DNA from: Ailurus styani
Lineage: Eukaryota > Chordata > Mammalia > Carnivora > Ailuridae
Assembly (NCBI GenBank): GCA_002007465.1
Contig: LNAC01000375.1
Location: 722,831 to 786,830, forward strand
Direction of reading: 5' to 3'
Length of the DNA: 64,000 bases
The position numbers and the translations under genes were made by a program. The notes beneath the pieces were generated by a model, which was not told the origin of the DNA, ran no database searches, and saw nothing but the letters and a program-made list of their open reading frames with translations. Of the stretch, positions 46,459-57,614 are shown in pieces. How positions within the stretch are numbered: position 1 is the stretch's first letter; every line of letters begins with the position of its first letter.

Positions 46459-46661
46459 GGGCGTCTGGGTGGCTCAGTGGGTTAAAGCCCCTGCTTTCGG
46501 CTCAGGTCATGATCTCAGGGTCCTGGGATCAAGGCCCGCATCGGGCTCTCTGCTCCACGGGGAGCCTGCTTCCTCCTCTCTCTCTGCCTGCCTCTCTGCC
46601 TACTTGTAATCTCTCTCCCTGTATCAAATAAATAAATAAAATCTTAAAAAAAAAAAAAAGA
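46459..46661 (+). mobile_element. CAN-SINE, young type
   Basis: Full sense copy. Perfect 12-bp target duplication ATTACTACTTTT at 46447-46458 and 46662-46673. Confidence 0.97.
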
Positions 46662-46673
46662 ATTACTACTTTT

Positions 46674-47700
46674 ATCCAGTTGAAAACTTGTCTTTGACAA
46701 ATATTTTATAGGGTAACATTTGTGAAATAAGTAGTCTATGTATGATTCTTCTGAATGTTTATTAGATGGTTCAAAATCATAGCCATTAAATTTCACTCAA
46801 TTCTGTTATAGATTATAAATTTATCCAGTAAAATCAATTAATCTAATAAAATTTGTTTCAACATCAGTACAATTGATATTTTGGAACAGATCATTGTTCT
46901 TTGTGAAAAAATGTATTTAGTACATAACTGATTATTAAACTTACTCTTTTGTTTTTTTAAATTCATTGCTGCCAGAAGAGCGGTATTTTTTAAATAAATG
47001 CTATCAACATATAGAATGAAATAAAAATTGCAGATTTATTTCAGTGGCAAATTCCTCATGACACAAATGAAACTTAAGCTTAAAATTTCTTCAACAGCAC
47101 CAAAGTCTTCGAATGTCCTGGAAGTAGTTCTAAGAAAGCATTTACAATTTTTTTTAATTGCAAAAGTAGGGTATTTTAATTACCGTATGTTAAAATCTAT
47201 CCCTATTTTGATTCCTCCTTCTTTAACCAGTTTTCTCCTCTTGTTGGAAGATGTTAGAGAAGCTACACGCTTTTCCAGGAATAAGTAGAATTTTCACTGA
47301 AAGCTATTTAGTTAAGGTGTACTGAGCCATATTCATATGACTTGGAGTTTCTTTTGCATATATTTAGTTATTATATATTTTCATGGTATAGGAATAAAAT
47401 TATAGAAACTCTGCTGCATGCTATTCAGACGTACCTGATGTCATGCCATGAACGTGAAGTGCCAAAGGCCACGTTCCAAAACAAACAGGACCTGCAGAGC
47501 CAAGCATCAGAGTAATGTGAGGAGTAGAGAAACAAGACTTGACAAGTAAGGAAGCAGAAACTAGTTTAGGAAAAAATCTTCCAATCATCAGGTGTGGAAA
47601 ATTTTAAGTGGAGGATTCAAATTTCATTGATGTTACTCATAACAGAAATTCTTTCCAGTAAGGACTATAGGAATATACACTTAATATGAAGTATGCAGCA
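46674..47700. other. AT-rich stretch, nothing recognised
   Basis: The 86-codon frame at 47028-47288 has no recognisable domain. A stretch around 47420-47530 is richer in GC but not identified. Confidence 0.5.
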
Positions 47701-47701
47701 A

Positions 47702-47706
<5 letters not shown>

Positions 47707-47761
<55 letters not shown>
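47707..47761. repeat. (CT)n(CA)n compound microsatellite
   Basis: About 15 TC units followed by about 12 CA units and an A-run. It forms an SLSLS...HTHTH false peptide in the frame at 47686-48090. Confidence 0.95.
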
Positions 47762-47762
<1 letters not shown>

Positions 47763-47930
47763 TAAAAAAAATAAAGCCTACCAGGATTGTGTTTTAGAGA
47801 AAAAAAACAGAAGAGGCTCTATAAACAGCAAGTCTGTCTGTGCACAGAGTTTCATGAATTTTTCATCTCAACACATCAGATCATGCCTTAGTATATCTAA
47901 TGCATCCTTTGTGATGCAGACTGCCTCTTC

Positions 47931-48133
47931 TTTTTTTTTTTTTAAAGATTTTATTTATTTATTTCACAGAGGGAGAGAGATCACAAGGAGGCAGAGAGGC
48001 AAGCAGACAGAGAGAGGGGGAAGCAGGCTCCCCGCCGAGCAGGGAGCCCGATGCGGGCCTCGATCCCAGGACCCTGAGATCATGACCTGAGCCGAAAGCA
48101 GAGGCTTTAACCCACTGAGCCACCCAGGCGCCC
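47931..48133 (-). mobile_element. CAN-SINE, young type
   Basis: Antisense full copy. Perfect 14-bp target duplication CAGACTGCCTCTTC at 47917-47930 and 48134-48147. Confidence 0.97.
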
Positions 48134-48426
48134 CAGACTGCCTCTTCAAGACAAACAATTTGCCAAACTGCCATCATGTATTATAATATGGTTTGAAGAA
48201 AAAAGTACTGCAATGACAAATCTCCTACATGTATTTGTCAAGAACTTAATGTAGGTAGCGTAAGACTAATTGATTAAAAAGTTATGCAACCCAGAACAAC
48301 ATAGTAGCAATTTAAAAACGTATTTGAATTATTCTAGTGTATTCTATAATTTGAGATTAACTTTGTATGTTCATTTGCGTGTTCATTCAAAATTGCTGAT
48401 AACACTGGTATCAAAAAAGATTAATG

Positions 48427-48611
48427 GGGCCCCTGGGCGGCTCAGTAGGTTAAGCGGATGCCTTCGGCTCAGGTCATTATCCCGGGGTCCTGGGATCGGG
48501 TTCCGCATCAGGCTCCCTGCTTGGCAGAGAGCCTGCTTCTCCCTCTCCTTCTGCCTGCTATTCTGCCTACTTGTGTTCTCTCTCTCTGTCAAATAAATAA
48601 ATAAAATCTTA
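48427..48611 (+). mobile_element. CAN-SINE
   Basis: Sense copy. Perfect 14-bp target duplication AAAAAAGATTAATG at 48413-48426 and 48612-48625. Head GGCCCCTGGGCGGCTCAGTA. Confidence 0.96.
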
Positions 48612-48825
48612 AAAAAAGATTAATGTAAAAGTGCATCACAGTACATTAATAAATGTATTACATAATATTCCTAGATTTGGGAAGATGTTATAATTTATTT
48701 TCTAATATAAAATTATTTTGTACTTAATTTCGTTTTCATATTGTTTTACTTTTCTAGAAGAGTTCCCATCATTTTATAGATTTCTGTTCTCAAAAATCCT
48801 AGATTCATGTCCTGATTTTTTAATT

Positions 48826-49021
48826 TTTATTTTTAAAAATATTTTACTTATTTATTTGAGAGAGCAAGAGAGAGCATGAGCTGGGGGAGAGGCAAAAGGA
48901 GAGGAGAGACAGACTCTCTGCTAAGCAGGGAGCCCGATGTGGGGGGACTTGATCCCAGGACCCTGGGATCACAACCTGAGCCGAAGGGAGATGCTTAATT
49001 GACTGAGCCACCCAGGCGCCC
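48826..49021 (-). mobile_element. CAN-SINE
   Basis: Antisense copy from TTTTTAAAAATATTTTACTT to CCACCCAGGCGCCCC. Faces the SINE at 48427-48611 tail to tail, about 215 bp apart. Flanks TCCTGATTTTTT and TCCCTGATTT are a partial target duplication. Confidence 0.92.
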
Positions 49022-51703
49022 CCATTCCCTGATTTAAACTACAGAAAATGGCAACCATTTGGCAAGGCAGTTCATAATTCTCTTCCTACAGTTGTGCTCC
49101 TCAAACTCCATTTCCCAAGTATTTTGTATACCTATTGTATACTTTCACAAAAAGAAGCATAAACCACTACCCTTCTGAGCAAACTAGGGTGAAGAATCCT
49201 TCCTTCTAGAAGCATCAGTAGCCTTGGATTCCTGCCCTTATAAGTTTTCCAATTTTTATAGTCAATATAATACCACCATATATTTGGCAGTGATGTTTTG
49301 AGAATTAAATTAGATAGAATTATTTTTTACCCTGAATTTTGAATAAATATCATATCTTACTATTATTTTTCTTGTTGCTTTTTTTTTCTCATCATGAGGC
49401 CTGCTCTCAAAATAATTTAGCATGACCTAACTTCCTACAGCTCCAAATCCTTTAACTCATTTTGTCTTTTATTGCCCTTCATGTACTCCAGGAAAGAATC
49501 GCTTATGGCATTAAAAATTACTCCATTTCCTTTCTTTTCCGTCAGCATCAGTCCATCAAACAGGAAAATATTTTGCTCTCAGATCCTTTGGTTTGTTGGT
49601 TGAATGTCAGGTTACATTAGGATAATGCTAACTTTAACTGGCATTTTCTTTTAAAACTGTCATTTTTCTTTGTGATGCAAAAGGATCTTTTGTGAAAACT
49701 CTCTTTCTGAAGTGAATTAATGTGAATTTACCAAGTATGAGGAGAGTTTCTTTTCTTTTTTTCTTTTATTGAGTTAAGTAGTTCCCTGAAATGATTCTAT
49801 GTTAACTTAAGAACACTATATTTTCTTTCCTATTTACCCAGGGAAAAGAAACTGAGGGTTGCCCTGAAATATATGATAGTTTTTTCTCATCGCTAGGTGG
49901 AGCGAATTAGATCTGTATCTCTTTCTCATAGACATCTTCTTATCAATGTCCTATCCTTCATTTCAAAAATCCTAGCCTAAGAAGAATTTTAGGTTCTCAA
50001 GATGTTGTTTCCAATTCTTTTATAACTTCATATCCATAGTGTATCAAAGTTAGCCATTTTTCATTACTGGGTATGAATTATTTAGCCAATTCATTCATTT
50101 AATATAATGATTAATTAATCATTAATACAATGATTCCCAACTGAACACAAGTATGTCAGACACACTCCAGTGTATCATGAAGCAGTATATTTTATACTAT
50201 TCCTTGTTTCTGTTTTCCAGTTTTTTCTTGAATGAAATACTAGACACTTGATAAGCTACGTGCTCTTTACTTTTTCTTCAGTCACTTCAAACTCCAGTGT
50301 ACTCTTTGTATGTTTTTTCATCTTTTCAAAGGAAAGGAATAATGGTGAGTCCTAGATACAATTTTAAAGTTAATCTTTGGTAGACTCTTGGAATGTGACC
50401 ACACTTGGGTGCATAGAATTCCAGTGGACAGTAAAAGTTGGAAAACCCAAGAACAGAACCCAAAAACTATTTGCAGGCATTCAGACAAATGTCAAGAAAA
50501 GATATTCAAATTTATGTTTGGTTAGATCAGTCCAGTTGTACAGGAAGGATATGGAAAGAGATACTTTTATTGAAGCAGGTCTTAGGTGGTCAGGTTCAAA
50601 TCAAAGGACCATAAAGGATTTTCTACATGGAGGGGAGAACTTGGATAGAAGGAAATCTGTGGCCAGGGAATTTATAATTTCAGGCCAAAAGGTAACTGTA
50701 TTTCATCTATTAGACATGAATTTAAGGCAAATTCAGTTCTTCACTGGCAACAAAAGTAGAAAAATAAGGAAAAGTAAGTACTAACCTGGAGAGTCTGATG
50801 GATTTTGTAATCAATAAGGCAAGAACTAAGTCTTGGGAAAATGACACTGGAAAAGAAGTTACTGTCAACTCACATACAACCTTCACTGTTGTAACATGTA
50901 ACATGCATTATTTTGTTTAATACACACACACATATACACATAGCATATTACTACATTCATTTTACCATTTTATAAATTAAATTCATATAAACAAAAGTTT
51001 AAGGACCACCTAGAAGACCTGAAAGTAAATAAATTGCTTCACTGAAAAAAGATGTACTGTGTGTCATGTGTTAGATACTGTATTAGGTACTAATTACTCT
51101 AAGGATAGTAATACATATTCACTGCCTTTAAGAGTTCAAAGTCCATGAGAGATACTGTCTAGAAAATATAACTACACATGGAATTAAGAAGAAAGTAGGT
51201 TTTTGAGGACCTCAGGATAGCTAATAACTAAATCTTGATTGTTGGAATAGTCAGGAAAGTGTTCTTACAGGAAGTAATTTGAACCTGGATCTTTTGTGAA
51301 AACTACTATCACAAAATACAATACATATATCTTTTTACCCCACAAAGTAGAGTTTTTATTAACATGGTCTGGTAATCATAGCACTTACACCAATATTTGT
51401 ATTCTTCTTTTTTTCCAGAAATATGGAAGAGTTATACTTTTCATTCTCCCTAATTCGGGCTTAGACATGTGTCTTTATTTAACCAAAGAAATGTGTCACA
51501 TTTGGAATAAAATGTTTAAAACACTTGAAAGCTGGAGTGTGATTCTCTGTGAGCAATTTTCCTACTATTACAAATGAGAAATCTCATGATTCTTCAGTAG
51601 AGACAAAAGATAGTGGGCCGTTAGTTAACCTGGATCCTTAGATATGTGAAGTGGGAATGGACCTCCATTCGCCTACTCTGCACATGTTGTAGGAACAAGA
51701 TAT
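49022..51703. other. Longest repeat-poor stretch, nothing recognised
   Basis: 2.7 kb with no SINE, LINE or LTR that I recognise. The longest open frame in the window (50377-50784) lies here, but it opens with TTG and its 135-residue text shows no domain. A decayed mammalian-wide repeat may lie at about 51050-51170. Confidence 0.5.
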
Positions 51704-51719
51704 AAACCTTTGTCATTGT

Positions 51720-51922
51720 CGGGCACCTGGGTGGCTCAGTGGGTTAATGCCTCTGCTTTCAGCTCAGGTCATGATCTCAGGGTCCTGGGATCGAGGCCCG
51801 CATGGGGCTCCCTGATAAATAAATAAAATCTTTAAAAAAAAAAAAAAACCTTTGTCATTGTGCCTCCTTGTGATCTCTCTCCCTCTGTGAAATAAATAAA
51901 TAAAATCTTTAAAAAAAAAAAA
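51720..51922 (+). mobile_element. Rearranged CAN-SINE with three target copies
   Basis: Unit 1 (51720-51845) has a SINE head joined to the tail at CCCTGATAAATAAATAAAAT (51810-51829), missing the pyrimidine tract. Unit 2 (51862-51922) is only a SINE 3' end (GCCTCCTTGTGATC onward). The target AAACCTTTGTCATTGT occurs at 51704-51719, 51846-51861 and 51923-51938. Both A-runs are 15 bases long including the target's own A's. Confidence 0.92.
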
Positions 51923-52368
51923 AAACCTTTGTCATTGTAAGACACAGAACTTTTAGAGTTGGTAGACTTTTTTCCATATAAACTAGTCTATCATGGCTGA
52001 TTCACATGGTTTCCTCCTTCCTTTTTCATTTCTATTTTTTCATAATCATATCAATAGGTACACATTATAAAAATTATATAATAGTCAATGTCAAGCTTGG
52101 CTATCAGACCTGGAGACAGCGAATGAAAAGATTACTCCAGACACCTTAGGAGAAAGGAGAGGCCTGGGACCAGATGCTCTAGTGGTGAAAGGTCTCCAGC
52201 CAAGCTTTGTCTCCACTTTTATTGGGGCTATATCAATACAACAAGCACAAACACAAAGCAAGGAGGAAAGTGTAACCTTAATGGTCAGGACAATAATATA
52301 TGGGGCAGTGTATGATAAGGTTGAGGAGGCAAGGAGTTCATGAAGTATATGACTACCATAGGCGCCTG

Positions 52369-52412
<44 letters not shown>
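52369..52412. repeat. (GT)n microsatellite at a SINE tail
   Basis: About 22 GT units that end in the T-run of the antisense SINE, so on the SINE strand the tail is A-run then (AC)n. Confidence 0.95.
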
Positions 52413-52415
<3 letters not shown>

Positions 52416-52601
52416 AAGATTTTTTTTTTTTTTTGACAGAGAGAGACAGTGAGAGCAGGAACACAAGCAGGGGGAGTGGGAGAGGGAGAAACAGGCTTCC
52501 AATGAGTATGGAACCCTGATGCGGGGCTCGATCCCAGGACACTGGGATCATGACCTGAGCTGAAGACAGATGCTTAACTGACCAAGGCACCCGGGTGCCC
52601 C
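52372..52601 (-). mobile_element. CAN-SINE with an (AC)n tail
   Basis: Antisense copy, TTTTAAGA and T-run to GGCACCCGGGTGCCCC. Flanks AGGCGCCTGTT before the microsatellite and AGGTGCCCGTT after the head match at 9 of 11 bases, so the (GT)n probably belongs to the inserted tail. Confidence 0.88.
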
Positions 52602-52900
52602 AGGTGCCCGTTTTTCTTCAAAATTTAAACATTTGCTCCCTAGATTAGAACCTTGAGCCACAGTAAGAATCCGGCTGTTTTTAGCCAAGAAAATTCAAAG
52701 GAGGCTCAGTGTTCTGGGCACTCCTCCTTTGCTTTTCATTTAGTTCCATCCAGGGAGGCACATACAAGTCAGACTTTGTCCAGGCACTGTGAATTCCCAA
52801 AAGTGAACTTTCAAAAATTGTGACTGAAATGATGCAATATTACAACCTTCCCACAGAAGATTATTGTTGAAAGGTGGAAATAAAATTTGGGGAAAGTTTC

Positions 52901-53090
52901 TGGGGCACCTGAGTGGCTTAGTGGGTTAAGCATCTGCCTTCGGCTCAGGTCATGATCCCAGGGTCCTGGGATTGAGCCTCATGTCCTGGTTCCCTGCTCA
53001 GTGGGGAGTCTGCTTCTCCCTCTGCCCCTCCCCCCCCGACTTATATGTGCTCTCTCTCTCTTGCTCTGTCTGAAATAAATAAATAAATAA

Positions 53091-53127
<37 letters not shown>
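52901..53127 (+). mobile_element. CAN-SINE with expanded (AAAT)n tail
   Basis: Sense copy, head GGGGCACCTGAGTGGCTTAG. The tail has about 14 AAAT units (53069-53127) against the usual two or three. Perfect 19-bp target duplication AAAATTTGGGGAAAGTTTC at 52882-52900 and 53128-53146. Confidence 0.97.
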
Positions 53128-53129
<2 letters not shown>

Positions 53130-53283
53130 AATTTGGGGAAAGTTTCGTTCTCCTTTCCATGTGAAGAATACCCCCTTCATTCCAGTTATTATCTTGTTTG
53201 TTCTCCTCAGATTATAACTTAAAATCATACCAGGTTATGCTTTCACTGAACACAATATTTCAGGAATGTGGCGGCCTGCTGGA

Positions 53284-53945
53284 GTGTGTTATGGCTCGAA
53301 CCGTATCTCCCACAAAAGCTATGTTGGAGTGTTAAAACCTAGTACCTCAGAATGTGACCTTATTAGGAAACAAGGTCTTTACAGAGGTTATATGACATCA
53401 TTGGGGGTAGGCCTTAATCCAATATGATCGGCGTCCTTATTAAAAGGGAAAATGTGGGGCGCCTGGGTGGCTCAGTGGGTTAAAGCCTCTGCCTTCAGCT
53501 CAGGTCATGATCTCAGGGTCCTGGGATCGAGGCCCGCATCGGGCTCCCCGTTCAGCAGGGAGCCTACTTCCTCCTTTCTCTCTGCCTGCCTCTCTGCCTA
53601 CTTGTAATCTCTCTCTGTCAAATAAATAAATAAATAAAATCTTAAAAAAAAAAGGAAAATGTGAATAAAGAGATAGACATCTACAGAGGAAATACAACAT
53701 GAAGACATAAGGGGGTGCTTTTACAAGCCAAAGAATGCCTAAAGCTATCAGAAGCTAGGGGAGGGTCATGAAACAGATTGTTCCTCACAGCCCTCAGAAA
53801 GCATGAGCCCTGCTGACACCTTAATCTAGGATTTCTAGACTCCAGAACTGTGAGACAATTAAATTCTGTTGTTTAAGTCACCCAGTCTGTTCTGCTTTGT
53901 TACCACCACTCCTGGAAAGTAATACGTGTTCAGAGACAATATCCT
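53284..53945 (+). mobile_element. MLT1-like LTR (ERVL-MaLR) split by a SINE
   Basis: Sense LTR: CACAAAAGCTATGTTGGAGT (53311-53330), TCAGAATGTGACCTTATTAG (53347-53366), TCCAATATGATCGGCGTCCT, then after the SINE AGAAGCTAGGGGAGGGTC, CTCCAGAACTGTGAGACAAT and a GTTTAAGTCACCCAGTCTGT end, finishing near AGTAATACG. Solo LTR, no internal sequence. Confidence 0.85.
53457..53653 (+). mobile_element. CAN-SINE, young type, inside an LTR
   Basis: Full sense copy. Target duplication GGAAAATGTG at 53447-53456 and 53654-53663. Confidence 0.96.
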
Positions 53946-54177
53946 CAACCCTCTTGTCTGCATAATTTTCAATCTCTTAAGTGTTAGTTACCATCTATTT
54001 TATTTTACTATCATTTGGAAATTTTTTCCCTAACTTCTAAGTATGAAAAAAGAGAAGAAGTTACAAATTATTACCTTGGAATTCATTTTAAATCTTAGCA
54101 ATTAATGTTATGTGTAAATCATAACTTTAAGCTGAAGTATTCTGTCTAAAAAAGATTGTTACTGTATACCATGGAAC
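53946..54177. other. No recognisable feature
   Basis: Short AT-rich gap between the LTR and the next SINE. Confidence 0.5.
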
Positions 54178-54191
54178 TAATAAAACTTTTA

Positions 54192-54395
54192 TTTTTATTT
54201 TTTTTTATTTTTATTTTTTTTTAAAGATTTTTATTTATTTATTTGACAGAGAGAGATTACAAGTAGGCAGAGAGAGAGGAGGAAGCAGGCTCCCTGCTGA
54301 GCAGAGAGCCCGATGCGGGCCTCGATCCCAGGACCCTGAGATCATGACCTGAGCCGAAGGCAGAGGCTTTAACCCACTGAGCCACCCAGGCGCCC
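54192..54395 (-). mobile_element. CAN-SINE, young type
   Basis: Antisense copy with an unusually long T-rich tail of (TTTTTA)n type (54192-54223). Perfect 14-bp target duplication TAATAAAACTTTTA at 54178-54191 and 54396-54409. Confidence 0.97.
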
Positions 54396-54409
54396 TAATA
54401 AAACTTTTA

Positions 54410-55900
54410 AAATAAATACTGAATATGGGTTGTGAGTCAGCAAATAACTCCTTTATGAAGAATGTCACCAGATTACTTTACATAGGATACATTTTTAAAA
54501 GCTTGAACAGTACAAATAACTGATTTTCAATGATGTTATATATCTTTTCTATGCCTGATTAGCTGCTTACATTATTTATAGCTCTAAGTTTGTGATGGAA
54601 ACATAGGTTAAGAGTCATGAATCTTTATGCCCTAGTTGACAAGGCAACTAATATATCACTAAGCCTCCCCATTCTTGTTAAACTTACCTGTAAACCAATA
54701 AACCAATAGTGTCAGTCCTGAATTATTTTTGATATTGATTCTATTGATGAACTGCAAAGGTTAAAATTAAAGTGTGATTTATGCTGTGATCAAGAGCATG
54801 GTGTTAGAGCACCAAGTGATCTGTGCAAATTATAACCATAAATATACTTCAGATTCTGCTTTATGGCTCTGCTATGAAGCTCTACATTCCTTTACTTCCT
54901 TCCTCAAGGAGATTCCTTAGGATAAGAGTGCTGATAAAAATCAGTGTCTTAGATCCTGATGACTTTGTAAACAAAGCACCTGTTTTTTTTTGTCCACTTT
55001 ATAGTTGCATTCAGCTGGAATTTTAAGACTTTGATCAGATGAATTTCAACAATATGATCTGTGTTCTATTACTTGCAGGCAAGTATTATGGATCAGAAAA
55101 TCACTCACTGTATTTCCTGGTAGTTTAGAAGAGCTTGATATCTCTCCTAGTTAAGGGAATATGTGAGTCACTGAAAGCTTTATTTTTCCACATCTCTAGA
55201 CTGAATTTGAAGGCTAGCATATCAATTCTCTCCAGCTTATCTTGTTTAAGCAGACAAGTTTCAATGATAGCAAGTTGTCAAGGGACATGTAGGCATAGAT
55301 GAATTCAAATATGAAAAATAATGATAAACCCACTGGGCCAAGATGGCAGAATATCAAAGGTTGTATATTAAGTTGGAATTTCTACTGGATTATCTTAAAT
55401 GTAAATGAGTAAATATCATCAAGCCTGAGGGTACTTGCAGCAGGAGCCTCTGAAATGCCATTACTTCTTCCCAAATATTAGATATGACCTAACTAGCCCA
55501 TGGGATTGTATTAACAGCCTAATCATTAAATCTCACCAACAGATGAAAGAAATGAGGTTTTCCCTTCAATTTTCTTTTCTGCTTTTTGATCTTGAAGCTG
55601 AAGTCAATGAGCAGCATTTCTCTTGGATTGAGTACTTCATTTGTGTCTATATACAGGCACTATTTGATCAAAATTTTAAGTTTAAAAAGAGTCACTCTGG
55701 ATCTCTTTATGTTTTATGTATATGAAAATGGACCTATAAATGCGTTTTAATGGTTATAATAAAATCACATGATATAATTGGTTTCCTAATATATAAGTGA
55801 TCAGTTGCTGTGTATAAAAATGATTAGAAAATGAATTATTTTCAATTTGGGATTTAAATATATATGTAACATTAAGAATCCTTTCACAGAATAGAGTCCT
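54410..55900. other. AT-rich stretch, nothing recognised
   Basis: The 96-codon frame at 55435-55725 does not begin with a supported start, and I recognise no domain. No repeat identified. Confidence 0.5.
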
Positions 55901-55920
55901 GTTAAAGTTTAACAAACTTC

Positions 55921-56123
55921 CAGGGCACCAGGGTGGCTCAGTCAGTTGAACAGTTGACTCTTGGTTTTGGCTCAGATCATAATCTCATGGGTCCTGGGAC
56001 CAAGCAGGTTCCATGCTCAGTTGGGAGTCTGCTTGAAAGATTCTCTCCCTCTGCTCCTCCTCCCACTCTCACACATTCTCTCTCTCTCTAAAATAAATAA
56101 ATCTTTTAAAAAATTAAAAAAAT
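55921..56123 (+). mobile_element. CAN-SINE, older type
   Basis: Sense copy with GGGCACCAGGGTGGCTCAGT and GACTCTTGGTTTTGGCTC. Imperfect target duplication AAAGTTTAACAAACTT (about 55904-55919) and AAAGTTTAACAAGCTT (56124-56139). Confidence 0.94.
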
Positions 56124-56139
56124 AAAGTTTAACAAGCTT

Positions 56140-57035
56140 TCAACAATATGTAAATATACTTTTTCTGACAGATACTAAAACTTATTAAATGCTGATAAAT
56201 TCTATAGATAAATGAGTGATAAAAATGTTTTTATTCTAAAATACCATTTCAGTGATCAATTTTTTGAATTTGTATTTAATAGGGACTTAAAAAGGAGAAC
56301 AGATTCTTAGGAAATGAAACCTCATGAGAATATAGTTTTTTCTTCTTAGCCTTGAATGGGGTAATGTATACTTGATTTTTTGAAGTAAACAAATTTCCAT
56401 TTTCCTATAAATGCATAAGACTCAATTAATGACTATATAAAAATTATAGCATTATTCATGCAAAATTTACATTTCGGAGTTTTAATATTATTGTTTTCTG
56501 TGATAAAATATTTAAAACTAAGTATTTCAAAAATTTACGTGTTCATTACAATTGTCTATCCTTTCCCTTATATTTTTTCATAGGAATGAAATTACATACA
56601 GACAAATAAAGTAGTTCTTTATCATTTGTTTGGTATTATGTATCCTAATACAGACTCTTCTTAGTAACAATGGCTTACTAAGCAATGCCAATCAAACCAA
56701 TAATGTGGGCTGTCAGGGCACATCCTTCAGAATGGACATGTATTTTCTAGACAAGTCCCATACCGCCTACCCTCTTTTCTCACTGGAAATCACTGGTTTA
56801 TGAAACAGATGTATTTATGTGTGCAAATATACATAAATATAAGATTTAGTGTAGGATAAAAATGACTACTTTTTCAAAATGTGTTGTTTAAAATGTGTTA
56901 GAATTTTTGAAGGAAAAGTTGCTTCCTTATATTACAGATATTTCAGTGCAGTTAATTTTAACATCAACATTTACTAATTTTTAAGTATTTCCCTAGCTGC
57001 TAGAGATATAAACATAAAAAAGACACTACTCCTTT
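56140..57035. other. AT-rich stretch, nothing recognised
   Basis: No repeat or gene signature; possible decayed mammalian-wide repeat near 56965-57030. Confidence 0.5.
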
Positions 57036-57404
57036 TTCTATTTTTCTGAGTCTCTCTTATAGTCAGGTTGGGGTCCATATGACTAATTTTATCCAATGAG
57101 CCTTGAGCATAAGTGATGTGTGCTACTTTTACTTCAAATACTTAACCGTTCTTGTCAGTTCTGTGTGCTATTACTTCAGCTGCCAGAGTGACAAGCAGGA
57201 TCATGTATTAAGATGATACTGAGGGCGCCTGGGTGGCTCAGTGGGTTAAAGCCTCTGCTTTCGGCCCAGGTCATGATCTCAGGGTCCTGGGATCGAGGCC
57301 CACATCGGGCTCTCTGCTCCGCAGGGAGCCTGCTTCCCCCCCTCTCTCTCTGCCTGCCTCTCTGCCTCCTTGTGATCTCTCTCCCGCTGTGAAATAAATA
57401 AATA

Positions 57405-57456
<52 letters not shown>

Positions 57457-57600
57457 TGATACTGAACCATAAGATTGAAACGGTCTGAAAACGTGAGTCA
57501 CTACCTGAAAGGGAAGTGCCCTGGAGAGACTTCAGGCCCTATGCTAAACCACTGACTTAGTGTGATTTGCTTGTTATTGCAGCATAGCTTACCATTCCTT
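57036..57600 (+). mobile_element. MLT1-like LTR fragment split by a young SINE
   Basis: TTGGGGTCCATATGACTAAT, ATGAGCCTTGAGCATAAGTG (57096-57115), CAGCTGCCAGAGTGACAAGC (57178-57197), then after the SINE ACCATAAGATTGAAAC, TAAACCACTGACTTAGTGTG and TTGTTATTGCAGCATAGCTT (57572-57591), in the order of a MaLR LTR 3' half. Diverged. Confidence 0.6.
57223..57452 (+). mobile_element. CAN-SINE with a 43-base A tail
   Basis: Full sense copy of the young type, ending in an uninterrupted A-run at 57412-57454. Perfect 13-bp target duplication AAGATGATACTGA at 57210-57222 and 57453-57465, whose first two A's overlap the run. The youngest-looking insertion in the window. Confidence 0.97.
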
Positions 57601-57614
57601 TCTAATGCATGTGG

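Larger units (their letters stand above)
52089..52855 (-). mobile_element. Possible solo LTR, interrupted by a SINE
   Basis: Bounded TG (52089) and CA (52855). On the minus strand it starts TGTGGGAAGG and has AATAAAAGTGGAGACAAAGC (52215-52234), which could be a polyadenylation signal and R region, before an end reading AAGCTTGACA. Without the SINE and its (GT)n it is about 540 bp, a normal LTR size. No convincing target duplication, and no internal retroviral sequence. Confidence 0.42.

Noticed and set aside
47686..48090. 134-codon frame with an ATG
   Set aside because: It reads through the (CT)n(CA)n microsatellite and then into an antisense CAN-SINE, so it is a repeat artefact.
50000..50200. 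Possible tandem ATTAAT repeats near 50100
   Set aside because: Only short, imperfect AT-rich similarity; no regular unit.
50377..50784. 135-codon open frame, the longest in the window
   Set aside because: It opens with TTG, not ATG. No domain, signal or membrane segment is apparent, and no splice context was convincing. Length alone is not enough in mammalian DNA.
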